From assembly GCA_934247935.1 (NCBI GenBank), contig CAKQKE010000002.1, positions 1 to 64,000 on the forward strand: a stretch of DNA of 64,000 nt, written 5' to 3'. A model generated the notes under the pieces. That model worked only from the letters and a program-made list of their open reading frames with translations, was not told the origin of the DNA and searched no databases. The DNA comes from an uncultured Clostridia bacterium (GTDB lineage Bacteria; Bacillota; Clostridia; Christensenellales; Borkfalkiaceae). Made by a program: the position numbers and the translations under genes. Shown here piece by piece: positions 7,102 through 15,977 of the stretch; position 1 is the first letter of the stretch, and each line of letters begins with the position of its first letter.

Positions 7102-9657
7102 TTACTTTGCTTCGTACCACGTTTTTCCGCTGGAAACCTCAACGGTAAGCGGAACGGACAAACTAACCGCGTTTTCCATTTCTTCTTTTAAAATTTCCCC
7201 GACGACTTGTTTTTCGCTTTCGGGCGCATCGATTATGAGTTCGTCGTGGATCTGAAGTATAAGTTTTGACTGCAATTTTTCGGTTTTTAGCCTGTTATAC
7301 ACGTTTATCATTGCAATCTTGATTATGTCTGCCGAAGTGCCTTGAAGGGGCATATTCATGGCGGCGCGCTCGCCGAAACTTCTTACCATGTAATTGGGCG
7401 AATTGATTTCGCGGATGTATCTCCTTCTGCCGAGCAAGGTGCTTACGTAGCCGTTTTGTTTGGCAAACTCCACGTTTTTATCCATATATTCTTTCACTTC
7501 GGGATAGTTTGCAAAATACGCCTTGATATATTCTCCCGCTTTTTTTACCGAAGTGCCTATACTTTTGCTGAGTCCGAAGTCGCTTATGCCGTAAATTATG
7601 CCGAAATTGACCGCTTTTGCATTTCTGCGCATTTGCGGAGTAACTTCTTCAAGCGGTACTCCGAAAACTTGCGAAGCCGTTATCGAGTGGATATCTTTAC
7701 CCTCTTTGTATGCCTCGATAAGCGTTTTACAACCGCTGAAATGCGCCATAAGGCGGAGTTCTATCTGAGAATAGTCCGCGCTGACAAGCACTCTGCCTTC
7801 GTCTCTCGCGGTGAAAAGTTTCCTTATTTCCTTACCCTCTTCGTCTCTGACGGGAATATTCTGAAGGTTGGGCTCTTTTGAAGAAAGCCTGCCCGTCTGC
7901 GTGAGAGCCTGATTAAAGCACGTATGCACGAGACCCGTGTTTCTGTCGATTAACGGACGGAACCCCTCGACGTAAGTCGAGTTGAGTTTTTGCAACTGTC
8001 TGTATTTTAAAATGAGCGGTACGACGGGATGGCTGTCCGCGATAGACTCAAGAACTTCGGCGTTGGTCGAATAACCGTTTTTTGTCTTTTTGCCCGATTT
8101 TAAGCCGAGTTTTACAAACAAAACTTCGCCGAGTTGCTTTGTGGAATTGGGGTTGAGATTCTCTTCACCCGTGAGCGAACGGATTTCGCTTAAAAGTTTT
8201 GCTATTTTAGCCGAATAGTCGGCGGACATTTCGTCCAAAGCCCTCATATCGATTTTAAAACCGCAGTTTTCCATATCGAAAAGCACGCTGCAAAGGGGCA
8301 ATTCGACGTCGCTGTACAGTTTTTGCATGTCTTGCCCGGCTATTTTTTCCTTTAACGATTCGTGCAACAAATAAAGCGAATATGCGGGGGTTGTCAAGTC
8401 GTAATCGTAATACTCGATTATCTCAGGCACGGTTTCTTCTTTACCCGAAAAGTCGGCGAGATATTTTTCAAGCATAACGTCGTCGCACTGCGCCTTTAAC
8501 TCGACGTTTAACGATTGCAAAAAATGCATAAACGACTTTTTATCGTAAACCACGACGTAACTGTCTTTACCTTGAAAAAGCGGCTGCAATTTTTCGATAA
8601 CTTCGTCGAGAGAAAACCCGAAATCTAAAAGATTTTCTCTTATTTTTACCATATATTCGACATTTGCAAAAGGATAAATATGCACGTCTTTGTCAATATA
8701 CACGCACGCTTTTTTTATTCCGTCGAGTTTTGTCAGGTCTTCATAATTTTCAAGGATTTGCACCTCGACTTTTGCGGCGGCTGTATGCTCTTCTTGCGTA
8801 GACTCCATAAAAATTCCGTCGCGCTTTAAAATATTTTTAAACTCTAATTTAACAAAGAATTTGCGCGCCGCTTCGGGGAACGGAAAAGAGAATTTCATAT
8901 CTTTTAATTCAAGCGGAATTTCCACGTTTACGTCAATCGTTGCAAGTGAACGTGACAGATATGCTATATCTTTAGAGGCTAAAATCTTTTCTTTAAGTTT
9001 GCCTTTTATCTCTTCTGTGTTTTCATAAACTCCGTCGAGCGAGCCGTATTTCGCAATGAGATCGACAGCCGTTTTTTCGCCGACTCCCGCAATGCCAGGA
9101 ATATTGTCGGAACTGTCGCCCATACACGCTTTAAGGTCGATTATCTGCTTGGGAGTAACCTTCATTTTGTCGTAGAAATTTTCGTTAGTCATCACGTCGA
9201 GGTCGGTTATGCCGCGCTTTGTAAACAACACGGTGGTGCTTTCATCGACAAGTTGAAAACTATCTCTGTCACCCGTGACGATATAAGTCGTCAAGTCAAA
9301 CTTTTTTGCGAGCGTGCCGATTATATCGTCAGCCTCTACCCCCGCTTTTTCGTATGCGCAAATGCCCAGCGTTTTTAACGTTTCTTTAAGCAAGCCTATC
9401 TGAGGGCGAAGTTCGTCGGGCATGGGTTTTCGCGTGCCCTTATACCCGGCGTACATTTTGTGACGGAAAGTGGGTTCTTTTCTGTCGAAAGCGACAAGCA
9501 TATAGTCGGGATTATAGTCGCCGATAAGTTTAATAAGCATACCCATAAAGCCGTAAACTGCGTTTGTGGGGTTGCCGTCTTTGTCGGTAAGCAACGGCGT
9601 TGCGTAAAACGCGCGGTTTATTAAACTGTTTCCGTCAATCAAAATTAAGTTGCTCAT
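7102..9657 (-). CDS. polA: DNA polymerase I
   Basis: An 851-residue family A polymerase for primer removal and repair synthesis. The N-terminal 5' nuclease domain (about 1-290) has the expected LIDGNSLINRAFYA, AFDRKEPTFRH and GDSSDNIPG motifs. The middle domain (about 300-460) corresponds to the 3'-5' proofreading fold but lacks the DxE and other acidic metal ligands, as in many Firmicutes enzymes, so proofreading is probably absent. The polymerase domain keeps motif A (DYSQIELRL), motif B (RRNAKAVNFGIIYG) and motif C (HDE near residue 804). The ribosome site is ACGGAGAATTAT before the ATG. Confidence 0.97.
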   Translation of the reverse strand: MSNLILIDGNSLINRAFYATPLLTDKDGNPTNAVYGFMGMLIKLIGDYNPDYMLVAFDRKEPTFRHKMYAGYKGTRKPMPDELRPQIGLLKETLKTLGICAYEKAGVEADDIIGTLAKKFDLTTYIVTGDRDSFQLVDESTTVLFTKRGITDLDVMTNENFYDKMKVTPKQIIDLKACMGDSSDNIPGIAGVGEKTAVDLIAKYGSLDGVYENTEEIKGKLKEKILASKDIAYLSRSLATIDVNVEIPLELKDMKFSFPFPEAARKFFVKLEFKNILKRDGIFMESTQEEHTAAAKVEVQILENYEDLTKLDGIKKACVYIDKDVHIYPFANVEYMVKIRENLLDFGFSLDEVIEKLQPLFQGKDSYVVVYDKKSFMHFLQSLNVELKAQCDDVMLEKYLADFSGKEETVPEIIEYYDYDLTTPAYSLYLLHESLKEKIAGQDMQKLYSDVELPLCSVLFDMENCGFKIDMRALDEMSADYSAKIAKLLSEIRSLTGEENLNPNSTKQLGEVLFVKLGLKSGKKTKNGYSTNAEVLESIADSHPVVPLILKYRQLQKLNSTYVEGFRPLIDRNTGLVHTCFNQALTQTGRLSSKEPNLQNIPVRDEEGKEIRKLFTARDEGRVLVSADYSQIELRLMAHFSGCKTLIEAYKEGKDIHSITASQVFGVPLEEVTPQMRRNAKAVNFGIIYGISDFGLSKSIGTSVKKAGEYIKAYFANYPEVKEYMDKNVEFAKQNGYVSTLLGRRRYIREINSPNYMVRSFGERAAMNMPLQGTSADIIKIAMINVYNRLKTEKLQSKLILQIHDELIIDAPESEKQVVGEILKEEMENAVSLSVPLTVEVSSGKTWYEAK

Positions 9658-9822
9658 ATAATTCTCCGTAAAAATTTTTTAAAATAATACCTTAATCGGT
9701 TGCATTTTTATCAATATTATGTTATTATTTACAAGAACAGAAAAAAATATATTCAAATTTCCGTCATCTGTTTTATTATCTCATAAACGAGACGAAAAAG
9801 CAAGACAAAACGTATAAAAAAT

Positions 9823-9909
9823 GCCGGTGTGATGGAATTGGCAGACGTACGGGACTCAAAATCCCGCGGTAGCGATACCGTACCGGTTCGACCCCGGTCA
9901 CCGGCACCA
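9823..9909 (+). tRNA. tRNA-Leu (CAA)
   Basis: An 87-nt class II tRNA with acceptor stem GCCGGTG/CACCGGC, anticodon loop CTCAAAA giving CAA, a long variable arm, the T-arm sequence GGTTCGACCCC and an encoded CCA end. The restriction-modification genes start just beyond its 3' end, but I see no second copy of the tRNA end on their far side. Confidence 0.95.
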
Positions 9910-9915
9910 AAAAAA

Positions 9916-9947
9916 CAAGGACTGAATTTTTCAGCCCTTGTTTTTTT
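9916..9947 (+). terminator. Bidirectional terminator after tRNA-Leu
   Basis: CAAGG-A-CTGAA pairs with TTCAG-C-CCTTG around TTT, followed by TTTTTTT. The opposite strand also ends in a T run, so it can serve both tRNA-Leu (+) and the endonuclease gene (-). Confidence 0.85.
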
Positions 9948-9989
9948 ATAGTTAAATAATCTTTAATAATTTAATTTAAAATAAATATT

Positions 9990-11114
9990 TTAATTGAAAT
10001 AATATTTCATGACATCTTCATACTTTAATTTCCTAAAAAACATTTTTCCGGCAATGGTAGGATTTAGTTGCCTTACTTTTGTAAAATTAAATGTAATCAA
10101 ATCTCCATTACAATTACAATCCTTTGAATAAATAAAGAATAATGGCGTAATTTTATAGCCGGACGACTTACTATCTCCACCCCTTTCTTTTCTTTCTTTT
10201 AATAACGATTTATCAACCGTTATAAAATCTCCGTTAAATTTAGCATTTAATTCTAATAAAAATTTTTTAAGCGCACATGGAGTCCATACTTTATAATGGT
10301 TTCTACCGGCAGATCTAATTTCTCCTTCTGTTTCTGCCCACATAAATGCCTGATTAGACGGCAACATTACAAGTATCCCGTTTCTATCTTCTGTACAAAT
10401 GACTGTTATAATTTTATTTACTCCAACATGCGAAACTGCTAACGCAACGCTCTTACTAGAAAAATTTTTAATATTATGTCCTTTGATTTCAAAGAAATTT
10501 AACCCTGCTTGCTCTTCTATCATTTCCCTAAACTGAGGATTATTTAAAAGCCACTTCTCATTAACAGTTAACAATCCGTCTTCCCCGTATTTAGGCAAAT
10601 CCGGTTCTCCTGTTTTCGCTCCCGGTTCTTTAAATTCTATCGTATAAAAAACTAAGTCATCAATAACAGTAACCAAAGCACTATCAACACCATCGCATCC
10701 TCCTGCTTGTATCAACATTCTACTTTTATCTTCTTTTGAATAAACGTATCGTGGAACTAATTTGTAAGAATCTAAAAAATCTTCGACTTTTTTAGGAATA
10801 TAATTTACGTTTTCGTAACAATTTATAAATATATTTAACTCAAACATATTCGCAATCGTTTGCGCGTATACACATTCACTAAAAACTGCAGATTGTATAT
10901 TTTTCCCCGTCGCATAACTTCTCTTGATTTGATGCTCTAGTGCTGGACATTTTTGTTTTAAATTTTCAAAATCTATTTCGTCGTTTCTTTTAGTTGCCAA
11001 TTTCCATAAGTTGTTCCTTTCCTTTTTATTAAAAACAACTCTTGTTGGTTTTTTTTCATAAAATTCTTGCATTATTTCTTTTTGCGATTTTGTCATTGGT
11101 ATTTCAGTATTCAT
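9990..11114 (-). CDS. Putative PD-(D/E)xK restriction endonuclease
   Basis: A 374-residue protein with no membrane segment, lying 116 bp downstream of an adenine methyltransferase gene on the same strand. A PD-(D/E)xK-like core is visible: GGCDGVDSA (Asp141 and Asp144), a hydrophobic strand, then TIEFKEP with Glu160 and Lys162. That core plus the methylase partner supports a type II restriction endonuclease; the recognition sequence cannot be read. The gene is clearly more AT-rich than its neighbours and uses AT-ended codons, which points to acquisition by transfer. The start follows a purine-rich ribosome site (GGAGAGAGAG). A non-endonuclease partner of the methylase is possible but less likely. 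Confidence 0.7.
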   Translation of the reverse strand: MNTEIPMTKSQKEIMQEFYEKKPTRVVFNKKERNNLWKLATKRNDEIDFENLKQKCPALEHQIKRSYATGKNIQSAVFSECVYAQTIANMFELNIFINCYENVNYIPKKVEDFLDSYKLVPRYVYSKEDKSRMLIQAGGCDGVDSALVTVIDDLVFYTIEFKEPGAKTGEPDLPKYGEDGLLTVNEKWLLNNPQFREMIEEQAGLNFFEIKGHNIKNFSSKSVALAVSHVGVNKIITVICTEDRNGILVMLPSNQAFMWAETEGEIRSAGRNHYKVWTPCALKKFLLELNAKFNGDFITVDKSLLKERKERGGDSKSSGYKITPLFFIYSKDCNCNGDLITFNFTKVRQLNPTIAGKMFFRKLKYEDVMKYYFN

Positions 11115-11230
11115 TTTCTACTCTCTCTCCAATAAATTTAATAAGAATGTTTTTGATAAAGCAAACAAGTAAAATTTAGCACAATATAGTAATTGTTTAT
11201 TCACCCTCTTTAAATATTTAAGATTTATGA

Positions 11231-12877
11231 TTATCGCATTTTACTCCATAAACAATTTCTATGAATATCATCAAATATTGATGGCGTAATATTTTTGCAT
11301 CCCAAAATTTCTAAAATTTTTACATTTATTTTATCTCGATATTCTACTGGAAATTTTATATTTTCTTGAATTCCAATATTGTTTTTAGTTACGATGTATT
11401 TATTAGAATTATTTATCATTTCAGTGGCAATATCTTTAAAAAAATCTTTATCTTCTTTTGTTAATTTATCGTAAAATACAGGCATATTCAACATTAAGCC
11501 TCTTGGATAAGTTATTCCTCCATCATATAATCTCCAATACCAATAAGCAAATGATGAATTAATTAAACAATATACGTAATAGAAAACATCTTTATCTTCA
11601 ATATTTAATATAATTTGTCCGTTTCTTTTCATTAGGCCGTTTGAGGCTGTTGTGAAATACCTACATGTTTTTGGAACTGAAATAATATTCTGTCCATTTT
11701 GACTAATATAATCGCCCAAATTCTTTGTACTTTTTTCTTGCCACAATTCCCAAATATCGTTTAATTCTTTTGAGCATTTATAATACATTGGCTTTTCTTT
11801 ACTCACAATTTGATATTCGTTGCTTATAAATGATTCAAGAACATCTGTTTGTAATAATTTTTTTCTTTCTTCATTTTTAAACCTAATTAAAGGTGTAGTT
11901 CTGAATCCGTTTTTATTTACTACATTTTCTACAATAGTTATTGCTGCCCTAACGGAATTCGATGTATTAGTATTAAAAACTCCATGTTTTTTCCCTCGAA
12001 AAATATTGCCTGGAACATTATCGAAAGAAACGATAAAACCATTATAATCATTCATCATTTTTCTTAATGAATAAAATTTATTCCCACCGATAAAACTGTA
12101 CGGAGTTATAATTACCGAACTTTCACTTTGATTAATTATTTTCCCCATAAACATCGAATACAGTTCTTTTGTATTCAAAGCGACATCTGTTTTTTCCCAT
12201 TCTTCTTTTAATACATCAATTGTAGCATAAGGTGGATTTGAAATAACTTTACAATTATTAGGCAATGAAATTTTGTTTGATAAAAAATCACCGGAAATTA
12301 CATTAATAAACGGTTTCATTTCTTTACCATATTTCAATAAAATAATAGTTACACATATATTCAATGCTATTTCATCTATATCGTATAGATATAAATTTCC
12401 ATTTTTGATTAAATTAATAGCATTATCTTCTCCTAATATATCAAGATAAGCTAAAATTAATTTCCCTGTTCCGCAAGCGACATCGCAAACATTTTTGCCT
12501 TTTTGAATTTTCAACCAATTTGCCATTACTAAAGCAACATCGTCAGGTGTATAATATTGTCCTAAAACCTTTTTTGTTTGTTTATCTAAAATCTCTAATC
12601 CGATCTCATATAATTCAGTAAGATTTTGCAATGATAATATTTCATTTTTTACATCACTATTCAAAACATAAAAACAAATTTTATCCCATGTAACTTTTAA
12701 TCCCTCACTCAATATATCTTTTTTATATTCTTCAAGGCTATATTGATTAAATTTTAAATAATTAATTGTTGATAACGTATCAACATTAAAAGATTGATTA
12801 TCATCAATTGTTGATAAATTCTCAAAACTGCACAAATCAAAAAAATTAATTTGATTTGACATTAATCTTTGTCCCAT
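11231..12877 (-). CDS. N6-adenine DNA methyltransferase of a restriction-modification system
   Basis: A 548-residue N6-adenine methyltransferase. The segment GQYYTPDDVALVMANWL (about 106-122) is typical of the N6_Mtase family, the SAM-binding motif I is CDVACGTGK (131-139), and the catalytic motif IV is NPPY (214-217). The remaining 330 residues should hold the target-recognition region. It would methylate the recognition site of the neighbouring endonuclease and protect host DNA. The start at 12877 follows GAGAGGTAGCC. The gene is AT-rich like its partner. A small palindrome (12901-12914) sits just upstream. It could also be a modification subunit of a fused or type IIG-like system; the separate endonuclease gene argues for an ordinary two-gene type II system. 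Confidence 0.88.
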   Translation of the reverse strand: MGQRLMSNQINFFDLCSFENLSTIDDNQSFNVDTLSTINYLKFNQYSLEEYKKDILSEGLKVTWDKICFYVLNSDVKNEILSLQNLTELYEIGLEILDKQTKKVLGQYYTPDDVALVMANWLKIQKGKNVCDVACGTGKLILAYLDILGEDNAINLIKNGNLYLYDIDEIALNICVTIILLKYGKEMKPFINVISGDFLSNKISLPNNCKVISNPPYATIDVLKEEWEKTDVALNTKELYSMFMGKIINQSESSVIITPYSFIGGNKFYSLRKMMNDYNGFIVSFDNVPGNIFRGKKHGVFNTNTSNSVRAAITIVENVVNKNGFRTTPLIRFKNEERKKLLQTDVLESFISNEYQIVSKEKPMYYKCSKELNDIWELWQEKSTKNLGDYISQNGQNIISVPKTCRYFTTASNGLMKRNGQIILNIEDKDVFYYVYCLINSSFAYWYWRLYDGGITYPRGLMLNMPVFYDKLTKEDKDFFKDIATEMINNSNKYIVTKNNIGIQENIKFPVEYRDKINVKILEILGCKNITPSIFDDIHRNCLWSKMR

Positions 12878-12900
12878 GGCTACCTCTCAATCTTGTATAC

Positions 12901-12914
12901 GTTATAAGTATAAC
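12901..12914. promoter_or_regulatory. Palindrome upstream of the methyltransferase gene
   Basis: GTTATA-AG-TATAAC, with a TATACT hexamer on the minus strand inside it, 24 bp before the methyltransferase start. Restriction-modification genes often control their own transcription, so this is a candidate operator over the -10 element. Confidence 0.35.
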
Positions 12915-12996
12915 ATAAGTTTCTATATTTTTGTATTATTAATTTACAAATTTATTAAAAAATTTATTTGACCTTTAATTTTTTCTCATTTTTAAA

Positions 12997-13032
12997 AGCG
13001 GTTGCGAAAAAGCAACCGCTTTGTTTTGTTTT
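12997..13032 (-). terminator. Terminator at the end of locus A
   Basis: AGCGGTTGC pairs perfectly with GCAACCGCT around GAAAAA. On the minus strand it runs into TTTTAAAAA and can end the locus A message; on the plus strand it is followed by TTTGTTTTG. Confidence 0.7.
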
Positions 13033-13162
13033 AGCCGAATTCTGAAATAGCAAACGTTTGAAAATCAAATCTTGAAATAATTTAATTTGAAATGAAATAT
13101 TAAATCAGATTTCGTTCGCCAATTAAAAATTAAACTCTTTAACTTTCGGCAATTAAATTTTG

Positions 13163-14518
13163 TTATGCCTGTGCGGGCAACTTTGTAAGGAGCAAATAGT
13201 CCATTACTATCCATTGACCGTTTCTGTAAATTTCGATAGTGAAAGTTTCGCCGCCTTTAAGAGTGAGACCTTCGGATAAAGTACCGAGTTTAATATCGTT
13301 CCAGCCGTTTGACGTGTTTAAAGTAACGATGCTTTCTTCGCCGTTGATTATTACTTTTACCGTAAAACTGCCCGAACCGCCGTAACCCAATTCAACTTTA
13401 TATACGCCGTCGTCTTTTACCGCATAAGTAAATTTCGCGCCGTCGCTGTCGGTATTGATTTCACCGAGACCGTAATTCATAGAAATACCACTATCCTTCC
13501 ATTGAATGGGCACCGTGCTTGCCTGATACTTGAATTGCGAACATTCCGCTTCGAGTTTATACGTGTTTGCACTTGTGTCGTAGTCGGCAAGGTTTATTTT
13601 TGCCTGAGTGCCTTTTATTACGATATAATCGATTTGAGCCCAGCCACCCCAGTTGTCGGCGTCTCCTATGCCGTCTTTAATGAGATATAACTCATTCCAG
13701 CCGACGTTAAATGTTACCTTGATAGTAGTCGTTGCAAACGTTTTGCTGTCGCCGAACCAACCCGTGTTTTCGTTAAATTCCGCTTTTGCCGCAAAAGCGC
13801 CGTTTATATAAGCGTTCATATAAGAACCGGCAACACCCGTAGCATAAGCGATATCTACTTCTCTTTCGCCTTCAGAATAAGCGAAATAACGATAATACAT
13901 ACCTTGTCCGCGGTTGTCAAACCCGAGCGCGTATGCGCCGCCGTGGGCGTCTGCATCTCCCGAGTAATGAGCGGAGTTTAAAATTGCGTTTTCAGCCTCT
14001 AAAAGCACGTCTTTATCTAAAAACGCCTTTGTAAAGTTGAGTGTAGCCGCTTGAGAAACAAGGTCGGGATTTGTGCGTTTTGCGACAATTTCAACCGTGT
14101 AATCGCCGTAAGCCAAGCCGCCGACGTCATAAGTAGTAGTCGTAATTTCTTCGGTTTTAATCACCTCATCGTTTTGCTTGAGCGTGACTACGTAAGAAGT
14201 TGCGTACTGCACTGCCGTAAACGTAACCGCGTCGTTGCCGTAAGCAAGCGAAGCGGGCGCGTCGAGCGAAGTAACTAAATACTCGAAGTAACCGCACGTC
14301 TCGCAAACTTTCATAACTCCGTCCTGAGAAGTGGTGAAAGTATGTTCGGCAAAATCTTTCGTGCCGGCGTCTTCGCAACCGCAGGTAGCGGCGTACCAGT
14401 GCCCCGTTGCGTCGTAAGAAAGCGTGTCTGCATAAGTGTGCTCGTGCGTGGATTCGCAGGCGGCAAAAGCCGTAAGGCAAATTGCAAGCATAAGCAAAAG
14501 TGTTGTGAATTTTCTCAT
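13163..14518 (-). CDS. Lipoprotein with two CBM6/35-like modules
   Basis: A 451-residue surface lipoprotein with signal peptide and lipobox AFAAC (Cys20). A Cys/His-rich segment follows (HEHTY, HWYAATCGC, CETCGYFEY), a repeat type common in Firmicutes surface proteins, then a fibronectin-like stretch (about 85-160) and two carbohydrate-binding beta-sandwich modules starting at VLLEAENA (about 171) and YKLEAECS (about 323). No catalytic domain is visible, so it probably holds glycan at the surface for the locus A transporter. It is the last gene of the operon, 18 bp after the ATPase gene, and resembles the first gene (22857-24161) in domain order. Module family names are by eye. Confidence 0.75.
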   Translation of the reverse strand: MRKFTTLLLMLAICLTAFAACESTHEHTYADTLSYDATGHWYAATCGCEDAGTKDFAEHTFTTSQDGVMKVCETCGYFEYLVTSLDAPASLAYGNDAVTFTAVQYATSYVVTLKQNDEVIKTEEITTTTYDVGGLAYGDYTVEIVAKRTNPDLVSQAATLNFTKAFLDKDVLLEAENAILNSAHYSGDADAHGGAYALGFDNRGQGMYYRYFAYSEGEREVDIAYATGVAGSYMNAYINGAFAAKAEFNENTGWFGDSKTFATTTIKVTFNVGWNELYLIKDGIGDADNWGGWAQIDYIVIKGTQAKINLADYDTSANTYKLEAECSQFKYQASTVPIQWKDSGISMNYGLGEINTDSDGAKFTYAVKDDGVYKVELGYGGSGSFTVKVIINGEESIVTLNTSNGWNDIKLGTLSEGLTLKGGETFTIEIYRNGQWIVMDYLLLTKLPAQA

Positions 14519-14536
14519 GTTTTCCCTCCGTTTAAA

Positions 14537-15970
14537 TTAAAATATTGATTTTTTATTCGTCTTGTCAAAGACGTGAATTTTGTTTAAATCGAGCACGAAT
14601 TCAAATTCGTTGCCCCTTTCGACGCCCGTCGCCACCTTGCATTTCACGATAAAATCGGTATTCCACATATTGACGTAAACGTGATATTCACTGCCCAAAA
14701 GTTCTGCTATGTTGACCTTTGCGGAAAGCGTTTCCGACGCGTTTATGTGCGTGTATACGCTTTTGTTTTCGTACATATCTTCGGGACGAATGCCGAAAGT
14801 AAGCGCATGACTGCCGCTTAAACAATCTTCATAAGCCCTTTTCTCGGCGAGAAGTTCGTCGAGTTTTTCTTCTGCCGTTTTAAGTTTGGGATATTGTTTT
14901 TTCCTGAAAAGGTTTTTAAGCGAAAACTTCTCTCTTTTATAAGTCATCAAAAAGTTGATGTCGGGGTTTTCGTAAACCTTGTCTTCTATCTTTTTATCCA
15001 CACCCTTTATGGCGTTTTTGTAAAACTCGTCGTGAAGTGAAATTTGCTCGTCGGTAAGTTGAACGGTAAATCCGTCGGGAAAAATCAGTTTTCCGTTGTC
15101 GTAAACGCACTCGACAAGGTTCATTGCGGGCGCGCCGATAAACGTAGCGACAAACACGTTGGCGGGATTATTATACACTTCCTTGGGCGTGCCTGTCTGC
15201 TGAATATATCCGTCTTTCATTACGACGATTCTGTCAGCCATGGTCATGGCTTCGGTCTGGTCGTGCGTGACGTAAACAGTGGTCGCGTTGATTTCCCTGT
15301 GCAACTTTATTATTTCGCTCCTCATCGAAACGCGGAGTTTTGCGTCGAGGTTGGAAAGAGGTTCGTCCATTAAAAAGACCTTCGCTTCCCTTACTATCGC
15401 CCTGCCGAGCGCGACTCTTTGCATTTGCCCGCCCGAAAGTTCTTTGGGGCGGCGGTCGAGGTATTGCGTAATTTGCAATATTTCGGCGGCGCGTTTTACC
15501 CTTGCGTCGATTTCTTCTTTACCGTATCCTCTCGTTTCGAGTCCGAAAGCCATATTTTCATATACGCTCATATGAGGATATAAAGCGTAGTTTTGAAAAA
15601 CCATGGCAATATCTCTTTCTTTTGCGGTTTTTTCGTTGCAGTACTGCCCGTCGATATACAAATCGCCCGTTGTGATGTCTTCGAGCCCCGCAATCATACG
15701 GAGCGTTGTAGATTTTCCGCAACCCGAAGGTCCTACGAATACGATAAACTCGTGTTGCATGATATCGAGACTGAAATCGAAAACCGCCTGAACGTAATTA
15801 TCGTACACCTTGTTGACGTTTTGCAAACTGACGTAAACTCCTTCGGGTGCGATTTTAGGCTCCTGACGGCGTTTTTCTTCTTCCTCGAGCATCTCTTCGT
15901 ATTGCTTTTTTATCGTATCGAGCGTTTGTTTTATCATCGACTTTTCGTCGATTTTGTTTTGCTCACTCAT
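14537..15970 (-). CDS. Sugar ABC transporter ATPase (MsmK/UgpC type)
   Basis: A 477-residue cytoplasmic ATPase that should power the locus A permeases. Walker A is GPSGCGKST (80-88), the signature LSGGQMQRVALGRA, Walker B VFLMDEPLSNLD and the switch VTHDQ are all present, followed by a C-terminal OB-type regulatory domain as in MalK. Two oddities: a charged N-terminal extension of about 45 residues before the usual start of the fold, and a Lys-rich insert of about 60 residues inside the C-terminal domain (KKIEDKV to LLAEKRAYED). It lies 7 bp after the DraG-fold lipoprotein gene. Because other loci here lack an ATPase, it may serve more than one transporter. Confidence 0.93.
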   Translation of the reverse strand: MSEQNKIDEKSMIKQTLDTIKKQYEEMLEEEEKRRQEPKIAPEGVYVSLQNVNKVYDNYVQAVFDFSLDIMQHEFIVFVGPSGCGKSTTLRMIAGLEDITTGDLYIDGQYCNEKTAKERDIAMVFQNYALYPHMSVYENMAFGLETRGYGKEEIDARVKRAAEILQITQYLDRRPKELSGGQMQRVALGRAIVREAKVFLMDEPLSNLDAKLRVSMRSEIIKLHREINATTVYVTHDQTEAMTMADRIVVMKDGYIQQTGTPKEVYNNPANVFVATFIGAPAMNLVECVYDNGKLIFPDGFTVQLTDEQISLHDEFYKNAIKGVDKKIEDKVYENPDINFLMTYKREKFSLKNLFRKKQYPKLKTAEEKLDELLAEKRAYEDCLSGSHALTFGIRPEDMYENKSVYTHINASETLSAKVNIAELLGSEYHVYVNMWNTDFIVKCKVATGVERGNEFEFVLDLNKIHVFDKTNKKSIF

Positions 15971-15977
15971 TTTTACC

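Noticed and set aside
9823..13032. Genomic island integrated at tRNA-Leu with direct attachment repeats
   Set aside because: No integrase gene and no second copy of the tRNA 3' end beyond the restriction-modification genes could be found by eye, so only base composition supports transfer.
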